Shown here piece after piece: positions 18,386 to 27,126 of a stretch of DNA of 64,000 bases. The stretch's first letter is position 1. Each line of letters begins with the position of its first letter. This stretch comes from Deltaproteobacteria bacterium (GTDB lineage: Bacteria > Desulfobacterota > Desulfobaccia > Desulfobaccales > 0-14-0-80-60-11): assembly GCA_030018495.1 (NCBI GenBank), contig JASEFS010000004.1, forward strand, positions 80,859 through 144,858, given 5' to 3'. The notes under the pieces were generated by a model, which saw nothing but the letters and a program-made list of their open reading frames with translations, was not told the DNA's origin and ran no database searches. The position numbers were made by a program, and so were the translations under genes.

Positions 18386-19764
18386 CCGATCATCACCTTG
18401 CCTTCAGGATAGGCGACATGCAGGGGCTTTACCGGGGCCAACCCCAAGGCGATGGTCAAAGGCCCCAACCGCCCCACAAACATGGTCGCAATTATCCACA
18501 ACCGCCCCCAGGTAGAAAGCTTATCGGTCAGTCCGGTGGACAGGCCTACTGTGCCAAACGCAGAAATCTGCTCAAAGATCACGTCGTGCAATCCCACTCC
18601 GGGCCGGCCTGCTTCGGTGAATAACAAAAGCAGAATACCCGCTGCATTCCAGGCCAAGGCCAGGCGCAAAAGCACCAAGGTGCGCCAAACAATGGGTTTA
18701 GGGACCCGGCGTTCTTTTAAGGTTACCTGCTCATCTCCGAAGAGCTTGGCTTTCAGTTCGGCCAGGGAGATGGCCAAAGCGGTGGTTTTTACCCCCCCGG
18801 CGCAGGAGCCCGGCGAACCGCCGATAAACATGAGGATGGTCAGAAGCCAGAGGGAACCGAGAGGCAGAAGGCCGATATTGACAGTGTTGAAACCCGCGGT
18901 GCGGGCCGTGATGGATTGGAACAGGGCGTCTAAAATTTTCCGGTCCCAACCCGGTTCGCCTGCGGTCAAACCCAGAATCAGCAAACCCAGCCAGCCTCCC
19001 AGAATCAAGAGGCCCGTCACCTGCAAAACGACCCTGGCGTGCACGGATAGCCGGGAGGGAACCGGCTTGGCGCCGGTTCGGTCCAGGCGCGCCCGCATTG
19101 CGTGCCAGAGTTCGGTGAGCACCATATGCCCCAGGCCCCCGAGAACGATGAGAAGCATGACCGCCACGAGGATTACCGGGCTTCCCCTGAGCCTCATGAG
19201 ATTGTCCGTGTAAATGGAAAACCCTGCGTTGCAAAAGGCCGAAATGGCGTGGAACACTGATGAAAATAAAGCCTCTTTAAGGGGAGTCTGAAGCCAGAGC
19301 AGACCCAGACAGATGAAGGCCATGCCCGCCAGTTCAATGACCGCGGTAATCGCCAAAATTTGCCGGAATCTTTTTTTGAATTCGATGCCCAAATCCCTCT
19401 GGAAAAAGGCGTCGTGCAGCGCCGCCTGGGACGCCAGGGACAGGCGGCGGCCCAGCATCAGGTAAGCCAGCGCGGCGAAGGTCATGATCCCCAGCCCGCC
19501 CACCTGGATGAGGGCCAGGATAACCACTTGGCCGAAACGGGAGTAAGCCGTGGCCGTGTCCACCACGATAAGCCCGGTGACGCAGACCGCAGAAGTTGCG
19601 GTAAAGAGGGCGTCCACCAAGCCGATGTCTCCCCTGGTCTGAGACCAAGGGAGCAGAAGCAGGAGGGTGCCCACCAGTATCATGCCCGTGAACCCCGCGA
19701 TTAACAGATTCTGGGGCAGTTTGGCGTAAGGGATCAGGCGTTGGAATCCGGTGCGGTTGAACAT
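18382..19764 (-). CDS. ktrB: potassium uptake membrane subunit, KtrB/TrkH type
   Basis: 460-residue integral membrane protein of the SKT superfamily with four M1-P-M2 repeats. Filter-like loops are visible as TATSAVCVTGL, HAISAFCNAG, TARTAGFNT and EQISAFGTVGLSTGL. The GSPGSCAGGVKTT segment typical of KtrB/TrkH is present. It precedes ktrA in the same operon and lies between the liv permeases and the liv ATPases. Confidence 0.93.
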   Translation of the reverse strand: MFNRTGFQRLIPYAKLPQNLLIAGFTGMILVGTLLLLLPWSQTRGDIGLVDALFTATSAVCVTGLIVVDTATAYSRFGQVVILALIQVGGLGIMTFAALAYLMLGRRLSLASQAALHDAFFQRDLGIEFKKRFRQILAITAVIELAGMAFICLGLLWLQTPLKEALFSSVFHAISAFCNAGFSIYTDNLMRLRGSPVILVAVMLLIVLGGLGHMVLTELWHAMRARLDRTGAKPVPSRLSVHARVVLQVTGLLILGGWLGLLILGLTAGEPGWDRKILDALFQSITARTAGFNTVNIGLLPLGSLWLLTILMFIGGSPGSCAGGVKTTALAISLAELKAKLFGDEQVTLKERRVPKPIVWRTLVLLRLALAWNAAGILLLLFTEAGRPGVGLHDVIFEQISAFGTVGLSTGLTDKLSTWGRLWIIATMFVGRLGPLTIALGLAPVKPLHVAYPEGKVMIG

Positions 19765-19889
19765 TGTCGGGTCGGTCTATTGTTTGGAAGAGTATTATTG
19801 CATAAGTATTGAGGAAATAAAGAAATTTATAAGGAGTCAGATCATCGGAATTATTGAGGCGGAAGCGGAGGGCCGCAATGGCGATTTCT

Positions 19890-20939
19890 TTACACGTTCC
19901 CGGCATCCCTCCGGATGGCGGAAAGCTTCCAAAACCGGGCCGCTGCCTGCCAGGAAAATTCCTTTCGCCCCATGAGCCCCTGGCGGAAGAAGATAATCAC
20001 CACCAGGAGCAGCAAAGAGAAAATGACCATGCGCATACCGGGGATGCCCGGAATATCAAAGCCGAACAATCGGTGCGGCTCCTCCACGAATCTGAGCCAT
20101 TCCCCGGCCAGGGTGAAGAGGATGGCGGAAATCACGGCGCCCGTGGTGGAACCCAGACCGCTTACGACGATAATGATCAGGAGATTGAAGGTCAGGAAAA
20201 AAGTGAACAGCGAAGGGGAAATGGTGGTGATGAGGTGGGCCAGCAGCCCGCCGGCAACCCCGAAGCAAAAGGCGCTCAGGACATAAGCCAGCATCAGGTG
20301 GCGGAAGGTGTTGACCCCCATGGCCTGGGCCGCGGTCTCATCGTCCCGGATGGCCTGCATGGCCCGGCCATAGCTGGACTTGACCAGGGACAGGATTACA
20401 GCCACAGTGGCCGCGGCCACCCCCCAGGACCACCAGAGATTGGTGAGGGGTTGCAGGCCCTTCAAACCCAGGGGGCCGTTGGTGAGGCCTTGGAGGTTGT
20501 TGGCCAGAACCCGGACCACTTCCCCGAAACCCAGGGTGACAATGGCCAGATAGTCGCCCCGCACCCGGAAAACCGGAAAGCCGGTGAGGAAACCGAATAA
20601 AGCCGCGACCAGGCCGCCGCTTAAAAGAGCCAGGGGAAAGGAAAGACTGACCTGATCCAGAGGCCAGATAAGCGGCGTGATGATAAAGATGAGCTCTTTT
20701 TCCCGGGGAGAGAGGGTGAGCAGGGCCGCGGTGTAAGCTCCCAGGGTGATGAAGGCGTTGGGCCCCAGGTGAAGCTGGCCGCAGACGCCGTTTATCAGAT
20801 TGTAGCTGACGGCCAGGGTGATGAAAATGGCCATATTGTTGAGCAGACGCACCTGGTATTCGTTGGCATAGCGCGTTGCCCCCCAGAGAAACAGGGCCAG
20901 CAGCGCCAGGGCGCCGGCATTCAGCCAGAATTTTTTGAT
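19890..20939 (-). CDS. livM: branched-chain amino acid ABC transporter permease LivM, apparent ATC start
   Basis: Permease of about 349 residues with roughly ten membrane segments and the LivM signature GQLHLGPNAFITLGAY. The first ordinary in-frame start (GTG at 20852) would delete a typical N-terminal membrane segment. The frame stays open upstream for 29 codons encoding IKKFWLNAG ... EYQ, which looks like a normal LivM N-terminus. The only codon near a ribosome binding site (AAGGAGA, 8 bases before) is ATC at 20937-20939. The coordinates given use that start; confidence in the gene is high, in the start moderate. Confidence 0.85.
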   Translation of the reverse strand: MKKFWLNAGALALLALFLWGATRYANEYQVRLLNNMAIFITLAVSYNLINGVCGQLHLGPNAFITLGAYTAALLTLSPREKELIFIITPLIWPLDQVSLSFPLALLSGGLVAALFGFLTGFPVFRVRGDYLAIVTLGFGEVVRVLANNLQGLTNGPLGLKGLQPLTNLWWSWGVAAATVAVILSLVKSSYGRAMQAIRDDETAAQAMGVNTFRHLMLAYVLSAFCFGVAGGLLAHLITTISPSLFTFFLTFNLLIIIVVSGLGSTTGAVISAILFTLAGEWLRFVEEPHRLFGFDIPGIPGMRMVIFSLLLLVVIIFFRQGLMGRKEFSWQAAARFWKLSAIRRDAGNV

Positions 20940-20961
20940 TGGCCGGTCTCCTTTATAGGTG
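20938..20961. repeat. 24-bp direct repeat, copy 1
   Basis: Identical to 21119-21142. It contains the livM ribosome binding site on the minus strand. Confidence 0.9.
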
Positions 20962-21059
20962 TCAGGTGCCAGGTGTCAGGAATGATTCTTAAAAAAATCA
21001 CCAACCCAAAATTGCAGCGCACTGCACACCATCTTTAGCCATCATCAAAGTCTGAATTA

Positions 21060-21110
21060 GCCCAAGCAGAGCTTGGGCCGCAATATCATTCCCAAGCGGG
21101 AGCTTGGGAA
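21060..21110. repeat. pair of AAGCT-family palindromes upstream of livM
   Basis: GCCCAAGC/GCTTGGGC at 21060-21078 and TTCCCAAGC/GCTTGGGAA at 21089-21110, the same two-palindrome arrangement seen (reversed) at 47422-47474. Confidence 0.8.
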
Positions 21111-21118
21111 CGAGGTTT

Positions 21119-21142
21119 ATTGGCCGGTCTCCTTTATAGGTG
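21119..21142. repeat. 24-bp direct repeat, copy 2
   Basis: Identical to 20938-20961. The two copies flank about 157 bases that carry a heptamer run and two AAGCT palindromes, as if that block had been inserted with duplication of the livM leader. Confidence 0.9.
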
Positions 21143-21210
21143 CGGTCATTTTCACCTGTTAACTCTATAAACTATAAACCTGAACCCTGACAAGAAAACC
21201 TCCCTTGGCC

Positions 21211-21238
21211 CCTGACCCCTGACCCCCGGCCCCTGTCC
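21211..21238. repeat. heptamer array abutting livH
   Basis: Four 7-base units (CCTGACC, CCTGACC, CCCGGCC, CCTGTCC) end at the base before the livH stop codon. Confidence 0.8.
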
Positions 21239-22135
21239 TTAAAGCTTCTCCTGTCCCAGGCTCTCTCCCAAAATCCCGGTGGGCCGCACCAGGAGAATAA
21301 CAATCAGCAGGCCGAAGGCCATGGCGTCCCGGTAGCCGGCCCAAGCCGGGAAGAAGGCCACCAGCATTATTTCCAAAACCCCCAGAATCAGGCCGCCCAG
21401 GACCGCGCCGGCCAGGTTGCCGATGCCCCCCAACACCGCGGCGATAAAGGCCTTGAGCCCCGGCAGAATCCCCATGAAAGGGTTGACTTGGGGATACTTC
21501 ATGGCCCACAGCAGCCCCCCGGCCCCGGCCAGGAGCGACCCCAAAAGGAAGGCCAGGGAGATGATGCGGTTGACGTTGATGCCCATAAGGCTCACGGTTT
21601 CCAGATCGTGGGCCACGGCCCGCATGGCCCGGCCCACCTGGGTATGGTGGACCAGCAGAAACAGGGCGGCCAAAAGGACCGCGGTCACAGCCGGAATAAT
21701 GAGGCTCAGGCGGGGGATGAACAGGCCGCCCCATTCCAGGGCGCCGGCGAACACCGCAGGGGTGGGAAAGGGTTTGGGCCGCCCCCCGGCAATCACCAAG
21801 GCGACGTTTTCCAGCAGAAACGAAGCCGCTATGGCGGCAATCAACAGAGAAATGCGCGGCGCCCGCCGCAGGGGCCGGTAAGCCCCCCTCTCCAATAACA
21901 CCCCCAGCAGGCCGGTGAGCAAAAGGGCCAGCCCGAAGGCCAGGGGCCAGGACCAGCTGAACAGACCCACCGCCATAACCGCAGCATAGGCGCTCACCAT
22001 GATGAGGTCGCCGTGGGCGAAGTTGATCAACCGCAGGATGCCGTACACCATGGTGTAGCCGATGGCGATCAGGGCATAAAGACTGCCCAGGGACAAGCCG
22101 TTGATTGCCTGCTGCACCAGGGTTATGTCATCCAT
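21239..22135 (-). CDS. livH: branched-chain amino acid ABC transporter permease LivH
   Basis: 298-residue inner membrane permease with about eight hydrophobic helices. Family segments are GLSLGSLYALIAIGYTMVYGILRLINFAHGDL near the N-terminus (split here: YALIAIGYTMVYG then INFAHGD) and the EAA-like loop GLKAFIAAVLGGIGNLAGA near residue 235. It is the first gene of the minus-strand liv set. No periplasmic substrate-binding LivK gene lies in the window. Confidence 0.94.
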   Translation of the reverse strand: MDDITLVQQAINGLSLGSLYALIAIGYTMVYGILRLINFAHGDLIMVSAYAAVMAVGLFSWSWPLAFGLALLLTGLLGVLLERGAYRPLRRAPRISLLIAAIAASFLLENVALVIAGGRPKPFPTPAVFAGALEWGGLFIPRLSLIIPAVTAVLLAALFLLVHHTQVGRAMRAVAHDLETVSLMGINVNRIISLAFLLGSLLAGAGGLLWAMKYPQVNPFMGILPGLKAFIAAVLGGIGNLAGAVLGGLILGVLEIMLVAFFPAWAGYRDAMAFGLLIVILLVRPTGILGESLGQEKL

Positions 22136-22170
22136 GGGATACCGATGGCGGCTGGTGGCCAGTGATCAGC

Positions 22171-22201
22171 GTAGGGCGGGAAAGCGAAGCGCATCCCGCC
22201 T
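22171..22201. repeat. 31-bp dispersed repeat, copy 3
   Basis: Identical to 2417-2447 and to the reverse complement of 17541-17571; lies between apgM and livH. Confidence 0.85.
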
Positions 22202-22292
22202 CGGGCATCAAGAGGGCACAGGTGAGGACACCTGTGGCCTCCAACCTTTTTCATGCTTTTGAGAGAGCCGAAGGTTCATGCGACTGCTCAGT

Positions 22293-23519
22293 TCAATCCC
22301 CGATCAGGGGGGCCAGGCCCAGAAGATTGATGATTTCCGGCATGATCATGAGCCCGGTCAGCCGGCCCAGGCCGCCCCGGGCGCAGGCCCGTTCGCCGAA
22401 TTCGGCGACATGGTCAGGGCGGACCAGCCCCTCCCCCACCATCATAAGGGGCACCGGGTCGCCGGAGTGCTTCTTCAGGGCGCAGGGCGTGGAGTGGTCG
22501 CCGGTGACCACCAACAACGTGTGCGGCAGATTGAGGAGCGTGCCGGCCGCCCGGTCGATCTTCTCGATAAAGGCCTTTTTGCCCTGGAAGTCGCCGTCTT
22601 CGCCGAACGCGTCCGCGGCTTTGACGTGCACAAACGCGAAATCAAACCCGCCGGCCAGGGCTTCAATGGCCGCTTCGAACTTGGCGCTTATGTCCGTATT
22701 GGCCATGCCGGTGGCGCCCGGCACCTTGAGGACCGTCATGCCGGTGAACGCGCCGATGCCCTTGTAAAGGCCGCCCCCGGCGATGGTGCAGGCCTTGAGG
22801 CCATAGCGCTCCGAAAATTTTTCGATTTTTTTGTAATACCCGGCCCCGCGGCAAAGAAGATAGTTGGCGGGAGGCTTGCCTTCTTTCCGGCGCTCTTCGT
22901 TTAAGGGATGGTCTTTGAGGATTTCGTGAGCCCGGTTCAGGAAATGGTTGAGCACCTTGGCGGTGAAAGCCGCTTCTGCGCTGCCGTCCAGGGGGTGTAC
23001 TTCATGCACCTTGACCCCCACTTCATGGGGGTCGTTGTCGCTGATGCGGCTGGAGAGCCCCGGACCCCGGAGGATAATGCCGGCCCGGTGGCCCGTTCCG
23101 GGTTTGATGTGCAGGGTGACGCCTTCATAGGTGAGGCCGTCCAGGTCCTTGACAAAGGGGCCGGTGTCCGCGATGCGCCCGGCCCGGCGGTCCACGGTCA
23201 CCAGGCTGTCGTCCACCGTGCCCAGGTTGCCCCGCAGGGCCACGTCCCCTTCCTCCAGGTCCATGCCCAGCCCGGAAACTTCGATGGTGCCCCGGCCGGT
23301 GTAATACTTGTCCAGCTCATAGCCCAAAATCGCCAAATGGCTGGTGTCGCTGCCGGGCCGTTGGCCCACGCCGATGGCGTTCTGCATGCCGCAGATGCCC
23401 CGGGCGGCCAGGGCGTCAAGATTGGGCGTGTGAGCCGCTTCCAGGGGAGTTTTGTTCCCCAGTTCCTTGATGGGCCGGTCTCCCAGGCCGTCCATGATAA
23501 GCAGAATAACCTTTTGCAT
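22293..23519 (-). CDS. apgM: 2,3-bisphosphoglycerate-independent phosphoglycerate mutase, archaeal type
   Basis: 408-residue alkaline-phosphatase-superfamily enzyme interconverting 3- and 2-phosphoglycerate. Metal ligands are visible in LLIMDGLGDRP (Asp), the SDTSHL motif with the phosphorylated Ser/Thr, and VTGDHSTPC near the C-terminus. I start at ATG 23519, which has GGAG six bases upstream (inside the first four codons of the longer ORF starting 23531). Length matches ApgM rather than the longer GpmI. Confidence 0.94.
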   Translation of the reverse strand: MQKVILLIMDGLGDRPIKELGNKTPLEAAHTPNLDALAARGICGMQNAIGVGQRPGSDTSHLAILGYELDKYYTGRGTIEVSGLGMDLEEGDVALRGNLGTVDDSLVTVDRRAGRIADTGPFVKDLDGLTYEGVTLHIKPGTGHRAGIILRGPGLSSRISDNDPHEVGVKVHEVHPLDGSAEAAFTAKVLNHFLNRAHEILKDHPLNEERRKEGKPPANYLLCRGAGYYKKIEKFSERYGLKACTIAGGGLYKGIGAFTGMTVLKVPGATGMANTDISAKFEAAIEALAGGFDFAFVHVKAADAFGEDGDFQGKKAFIEKIDRAAGTLLNLPHTLLVVTGDHSTPCALKKHSGDPVPLMMVGEGLVRPDHVAEFGERACARGGLGRLTGLMIMPEIINLLGLAPLIGD

Positions 23520-23561
23520 GACTGGCTCCATTTGAGAAAGTGCCGCCTTGTTTAATTTTAG

Positions 23562-24542
23562 CTAGATCAGCCACTCTTTGAAGTTATCCTTGGCAGGGGC
23601 GATGAGGTGGAGAAGCTTCTCCTCGTTCTCCCCGCATTTCACCGTCACCGGCTGGCCTTCCGGGGCGTCGCTGTAAGCCGCGGTGAGGGCCGCGGCCATT
23701 GCCGCTTCTTCGCCCCCGGCGCTCCCGGGAACCAGCACCGTGGGCCCGGGAAAATTTTTTATTTTGCATATCAGGTCCGCGGGATGCTTAAGGGAGGCAA
23801 TAGCTTCATTCTCTTTATGGGTGCGACCCACGATGGCCTTTTTGCCGGTGGGCAGGCGAAAGTGCCGCCCCCATTTCAAGAGTTCCAGGTCCTGCCGGGA
23901 AACTTCTGCGGAGCGGGCCAGCAATTCCTTGAGTCTGGCGCTGTACCGGGGATCGGTGAGCAGACAGCCGCCCGCCGGAGAAGGATATTCAGTGATGCCG
24001 TATTCCCGGGCCAGCGCCATCTGCCGTTTGCGGCCCCGACCGCTGATGTCAAGAAGTCTCTCACGGTCCACCCAGCCCAGGAGTTCGGGCTTGGTGGGAG
24101 GCAGAAGCTTGGCGCTCAAAGGCCGCAGAAGCACCTCGCCGTAGCCCGATTCTTTGGCCACCGAATTGAGGGCTCCCCTGTGCTGGCTCATAGGGCGCTG
24201 GCCCAGGACCTCGCCGGTGAATAAAAAATCGAAGCCCGACTTTGCCATCATATCCCCGGCCTCCCTGATCATCAAAATGTGGCAGTCCAAACAGGGATTG
24301 TGATAGCGCCCGAAGCCCCGGGGCGGCCGGTAAATCAGGGGGAGAAATTTTTCCGTGAGATCGACCTCCAGCAACGGCATGCCTAAATGGGCCGCGGATT
24401 GCCGGGCCCGCTCCGCCCCGAAAAAAGGGGTTATAAAGGTCACCCCGGTGACGTCGATGCCTTGCCGCCGCAGCACCGCGGCGGCCAACATGCTGTCCAG
24501 GCCTCCGGAAAAGAGACCCAAAGCGCGAATGGTCCGGTTCAT
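23562..24542 (-). CDS. PP-loop ATPase of the thiouridylase (MnmA/ThiI-related) type
   Basis: 326-residue protein with an N-terminal PP-loop SGGLDSMLAA that binds ATP, a PCLDCH CxxC at about residue 87-90 and a second conserved cysteine in AGGCLLTDP. This pattern fits enzymes that thiolate tRNA uridine through an adenylated intermediate. The C-terminal 130 residues are an NFACT/DUF814-like extension common in delta-proteobacterial members. It is next to arsC and larE on the same strand. Whether it modifies U8, U34 or something else cannot be told from sequence. Confidence 0.75.
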   Translation of the reverse strand: MNRTIRALGLFSGGLDSMLAAAVLRRQGIDVTGVTFITPFFGAERARQSAAHLGMPLLEVDLTEKFLPLIYRPPRGFGRYHNPCLDCHILMIREAGDMMAKSGFDFLFTGEVLGQRPMSQHRGALNSVAKESGYGEVLLRPLSAKLLPPTKPELLGWVDRERLLDISGRGRKRQMALAREYGITEYPSPAGGCLLTDPRYSARLKELLARSAEVSRQDLELLKWGRHFRLPTGKKAIVGRTHKENEAIASLKHPADLICKIKNFPGPTVLVPGSAGGEEAAMAAALTAAYSDAPEGQPVTVKCGENEEKLLHLIAPAKDNFKEWLI

Positions 24543-24635
24543 TGAACTAGTGGAATGACAGGGAATATCTTAATTGGCTGCAGGTCAGAAAATTTTGGGT
24601 CTCACCCTCTGCAGCAAACCGGTTCGTCCGGGTTG

Positions 24636-25061
24636 CTAAGTCCCGGATGCCAGCTTCTGTTTGAGAACTCCTATGAGCTGTTTCCGCATGTCATCCCGCA
24701 CCCGGCGGAATACCGCCATGATCTCTTCATCTGTGCCCGTGGCTTTGGCCGGGTCCGGGAAGCCCACGTGCATGACTTCAGTGCTGCCCGGGAACAATGG
24801 ACATTGTTCCTGAGCCTGATCGCAAACAGTGATGACCAGGTCAAAATCTTTTTCCGGCAGTTCATCCACCGATTTGGAGTATTGCCGACTGATGTCGATG
24901 CCCAGCTCCCGCATGGCCGCGACAGCCCTGGGGTTCACCGTCTTGGGGCTGATCCCGGCGGAGAAGGCCTTTACCTGTCCGGCCAGATCATGGTTCACCA
25001 GGCCTTCCGCCATTTGAGAGCGGCAGGCGTTTTCCGTGCACAGGAATAGTACTTTGAGCAT
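24636..25061 (-). CDS. arsC: thioredoxin-type arsenate reductase ArsC / low-molecular-weight phosphatase fold
   Basis: 141-residue cytosolic enzyme with the CX5R loop CTENACRSQ, the first Cys at residue 8. A downstream cysteine pair in VCDQAQEQC (about 80 and 87) matches the Cys82/Cys89 relay of thioredoxin-linked ArsC, and a GFPDPAKATG segment carries the general-acid Asp. No ArsR or arsenite efflux gene is adjacent, so physiological arsenate detoxification is likely but not certain. Confidence 0.87.
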   Translation of the reverse strand: MLKVLFLCTENACRSQMAEGLVNHDLAGQVKAFSAGISPKTVNPRAVAAMRELGIDISRQYSKSVDELPEKDFDLVITVCDQAQEQCPLFPGSTEVMHVGFPDPAKATGTDEEIMAVFRRVRDDMRKQLIGVLKQKLASGT

Positions 25062-25080
25062 GGCTATTTCTCAGATAAAT

Positions 25081-25848
25081 TTACCGGAAGGAAAATTCCA
25101 GACTGCTCCAGCCCAGCCTTGCGACCAGCGCCTGATAGGGTCCCCGAACCTCTGGGGCCGCAAACCTGGCCATTTCTTCCGTCTTCAGTTCCAATACAGC
25201 CTGCTTTCCCCGCACTCTGAGGCGCACATGGCTGAAGCCGCGCACCTTGAGCCAGGCCTCGGCGCGGCTCAGCCGTTCCAGATCTTCCCGGGTGAGTTGG
25301 GTGTCATAAGGGAATCTGGTGGCCAAACAGCTTTGGGGCGGTTTGTCCGGCAGCCCCAGACGCCGGCTCATCTCCCGTATGTTAAGCTTCCCGAGGCCCA
25401 ATTCCAAGAGGGGGCTGGCTACGCCTGCCTCGCTCGCGGCTTTTAGGCCGGGGCGGAAATCGTTCAGATCATCCAGGTTGGTGCCGTCCCACAATACCTC
25501 CGCCCCCACCCGGCGGACCAATTGCCAGCCGCAACTTATGACCGCCTTTTTACAGACATAACAGCGCTCCGGCGTATTGTGCCGGAAGGCGGCAAGTTCC
25601 AAAGGATCGAAGGCCTGAACGATGTGCCTGACCCGGAATCGCCGGGCAAGATGCCAGGCAGCCGCCAGTTCTCCCGGCGCGATGTGAGGGCCGGTCAATG
25701 TCAAAGCGGTAAGACCGCCTCCCAGTTCCGCCGCGGCCAGGGCCAGGAGCAAGGAAGAATCCAAACCGCCGGAGAACAGGAGCACCGCTCGACGCGTCCG
25801 GCGCACATATTCACTAAATTCGGCAGTAACGACCGTTTCCAAAATCAT
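25081..25848 (-). CDS. larE: ATP-dependent sacrificial sulfur transferase LarE
   Basis: 255-residue PP-loop enzyme that adenylates a pyridinium carboxylate and donates its own cysteine sulfur when making the nickel-pincer nucleotide cofactor. PP-loop LFSGGLDSS, the conserved RCYVCKK, DGTNLDDLND and the C-terminal SCLATRFPY with the sacrificial-type cysteine are all present. larB, larC and larA are not adjacent. It sits 19 bases from arsC on the same strand. Confidence 0.9.
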   Translation of the reverse strand: MILETVVTAEFSEYVRRTRRAVLLFSGGLDSSLLLALAAAELGGGLTALTLTGPHIAPGELAAAWHLARRFRVRHIVQAFDPLELAAFRHNTPERCYVCKKAVISCGWQLVRRVGAEVLWDGTNLDDLNDFRPGLKAASEAGVASPLLELGLGKLNIREMSRRLGLPDKPPQSCLATRFPYDTQLTREDLERLSRAEAWLKVRGFSHVRLRVRGKQAVLELKTEEMARFAAPEVRGPYQALVARLGWSSLEFSFR

Positions 25849-25878
25849 CCAACCAGAGGAATCTGGCCCCCGCCTCCA

Positions 25879-27084
25879 TCAACTCTCATGACTGAAGGAC
25901 GGCACCGGTTTTTCTTCGCCTGTCGGCAACAGCTCCACCGGTTCGCCCAACAAGAACCGGCCCTGCTCAATCCATTCCTTGAGCAGAAGAGCGATTTCCC
26001 TGGCCCGCACCAGGCTGGAAAGCGGCACAGTGACAATTTCGTTGCCGTCAAGGATCATTTTCCCGCTCTTCAGAGTGGCATAGCTCACCTGGCCCAAAAT
26101 GCGGCCGGTGCCGGCCGGATAATCAGTGCCGTAATCCACAATGGGAGCGAAGATATCCTCATCCGCCACCCCGCAGAAACGGGCCATTTCTTCGTTGAGC
26201 AGGGGAATGGGCACGCCCAGGCCCACGGCCAGGGAACAGCCGTAGCCCAACAGGCTCACCCCTACAAGAAAGCGGGGGCTCATCTTTTTCATATCCCCGA
26301 GCACCATCAGGGTTCCGGCAGGCGCCAGGGGCACGCCGTTTTCGCCCCGGGGCCGGCCGGGGTGGTGCTGAGTGCCGGGGAACACCACATAGCCCACGCC
26401 TCCTCCCAGAAAAATGCGGGTGCCTATGCCTATCGTGCGATAGTAAGGATCATTGAACAGCGGGCTCAGCTCCCCCGCGGTGCAGTAGTTGGCATTGGCG
26501 GCCCGCGGCTTTAAAGGACCCATATAGGTGTAAATGGTGCGGTTGGAGAGATTCACCGCACAGTTGTAATTCTGGTAGCAGTTGCGCGGATTGCACAAAA
26601 CGGCATTGGGCAAATCTTTTAAGGTTATATCTTTTTCCAGGCGCTTGTTGGGATAGCAGTCCGTGCCGTAGGCGTCGGCCACCAGGTGCACGGTTCTGCC
26701 GGCCACCAGATCCTGGATGACATGGCCGCCGCCGTATTTGAACTCGCCGGGGTAGACTTTGTTCAAAGGATCGTCCGCCGCGGGTTCGGTGGCGCCTATA
26801 TAGACGTCCACCGCGGCCAGCCCGGCATAAGCCGGCACATTATTGAGCTTCACCGCGGAGGCCTTGATAGGGGGCTTGGCGTGGCCGAAATTCAGAAAGG
26901 CCCCGGAAGAGCACATAGGCGAAAAGGTGCCGGTGGTGACTACGTCCACCTCTCGGGCGGCGGCCACCTCCCCTTTTCTCCTGACAATGTCGATGATCTC
27001 TTCGGCGGTCACCACCACCGCCTTGCCCTGCTTGATTTTTTCGTTGATTTCCTGGTATGTCTTATTTACTTGAAAGTTAGCCAT
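25879..27084 (-). CDS. DUF39 homocysteine-biosynthesis protein (aspartate-semialdehyde sulfur incorporation)
   Basis: 401-residue protein of the family that makes homocysteine by adding sulfide to aspartate semialdehyde in methanogens and many sulfate reducers. Conserved stretches include the TTGTFSPMCSSGAFLNFGH region, GTDCYPNKRLE, NPRNCYQNYNCAVN, GGGVGYV and GTQHHPG. It lacks the CBS-domain tail of some archaeal members. I start at ATG 27084; the frame stays open further but would overlap the divergent marC gene. Last of four same-strand genes concerned with sulfur or thiols. Confidence 0.85.
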   Translation of the reverse strand: MANFQVNKTYQEINEKIKQGKAVVVTAEEIIDIVRRKGEVAAAREVDVVTTGTFSPMCSSGAFLNFGHAKPPIKASAVKLNNVPAYAGLAAVDVYIGATEPAADDPLNKVYPGEFKYGGGHVIQDLVAGRTVHLVADAYGTDCYPNKRLEKDITLKDLPNAVLCNPRNCYQNYNCAVNLSNRTIYTYMGPLKPRAANANYCTAGELSPLFNDPYYRTIGIGTRIFLGGGVGYVVFPGTQHHPGRPRGENGVPLAPAGTLMVLGDMKKMSPRFLVGVSLLGYGCSLAVGLGVPIPLLNEEMARFCGVADEDIFAPIVDYGTDYPAGTGRILGQVSYATLKSGKMILDGNEIVTVPLSSLVRAREIALLLKEWIEQGRFLLGEPVELLPTGEEKPVPSFSHES

Positions 27085-27126
27085 CACTTCTCTCTGAGCT
27101 TTCTGGGAGCCAAAGGTTGAAGACCC

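Noticed and set aside
25522..26514. 330-codon plus-strand open frame across larE and the DUF39 gene
   Set aside because: It is antisense to two well-supported genes and has no family features.
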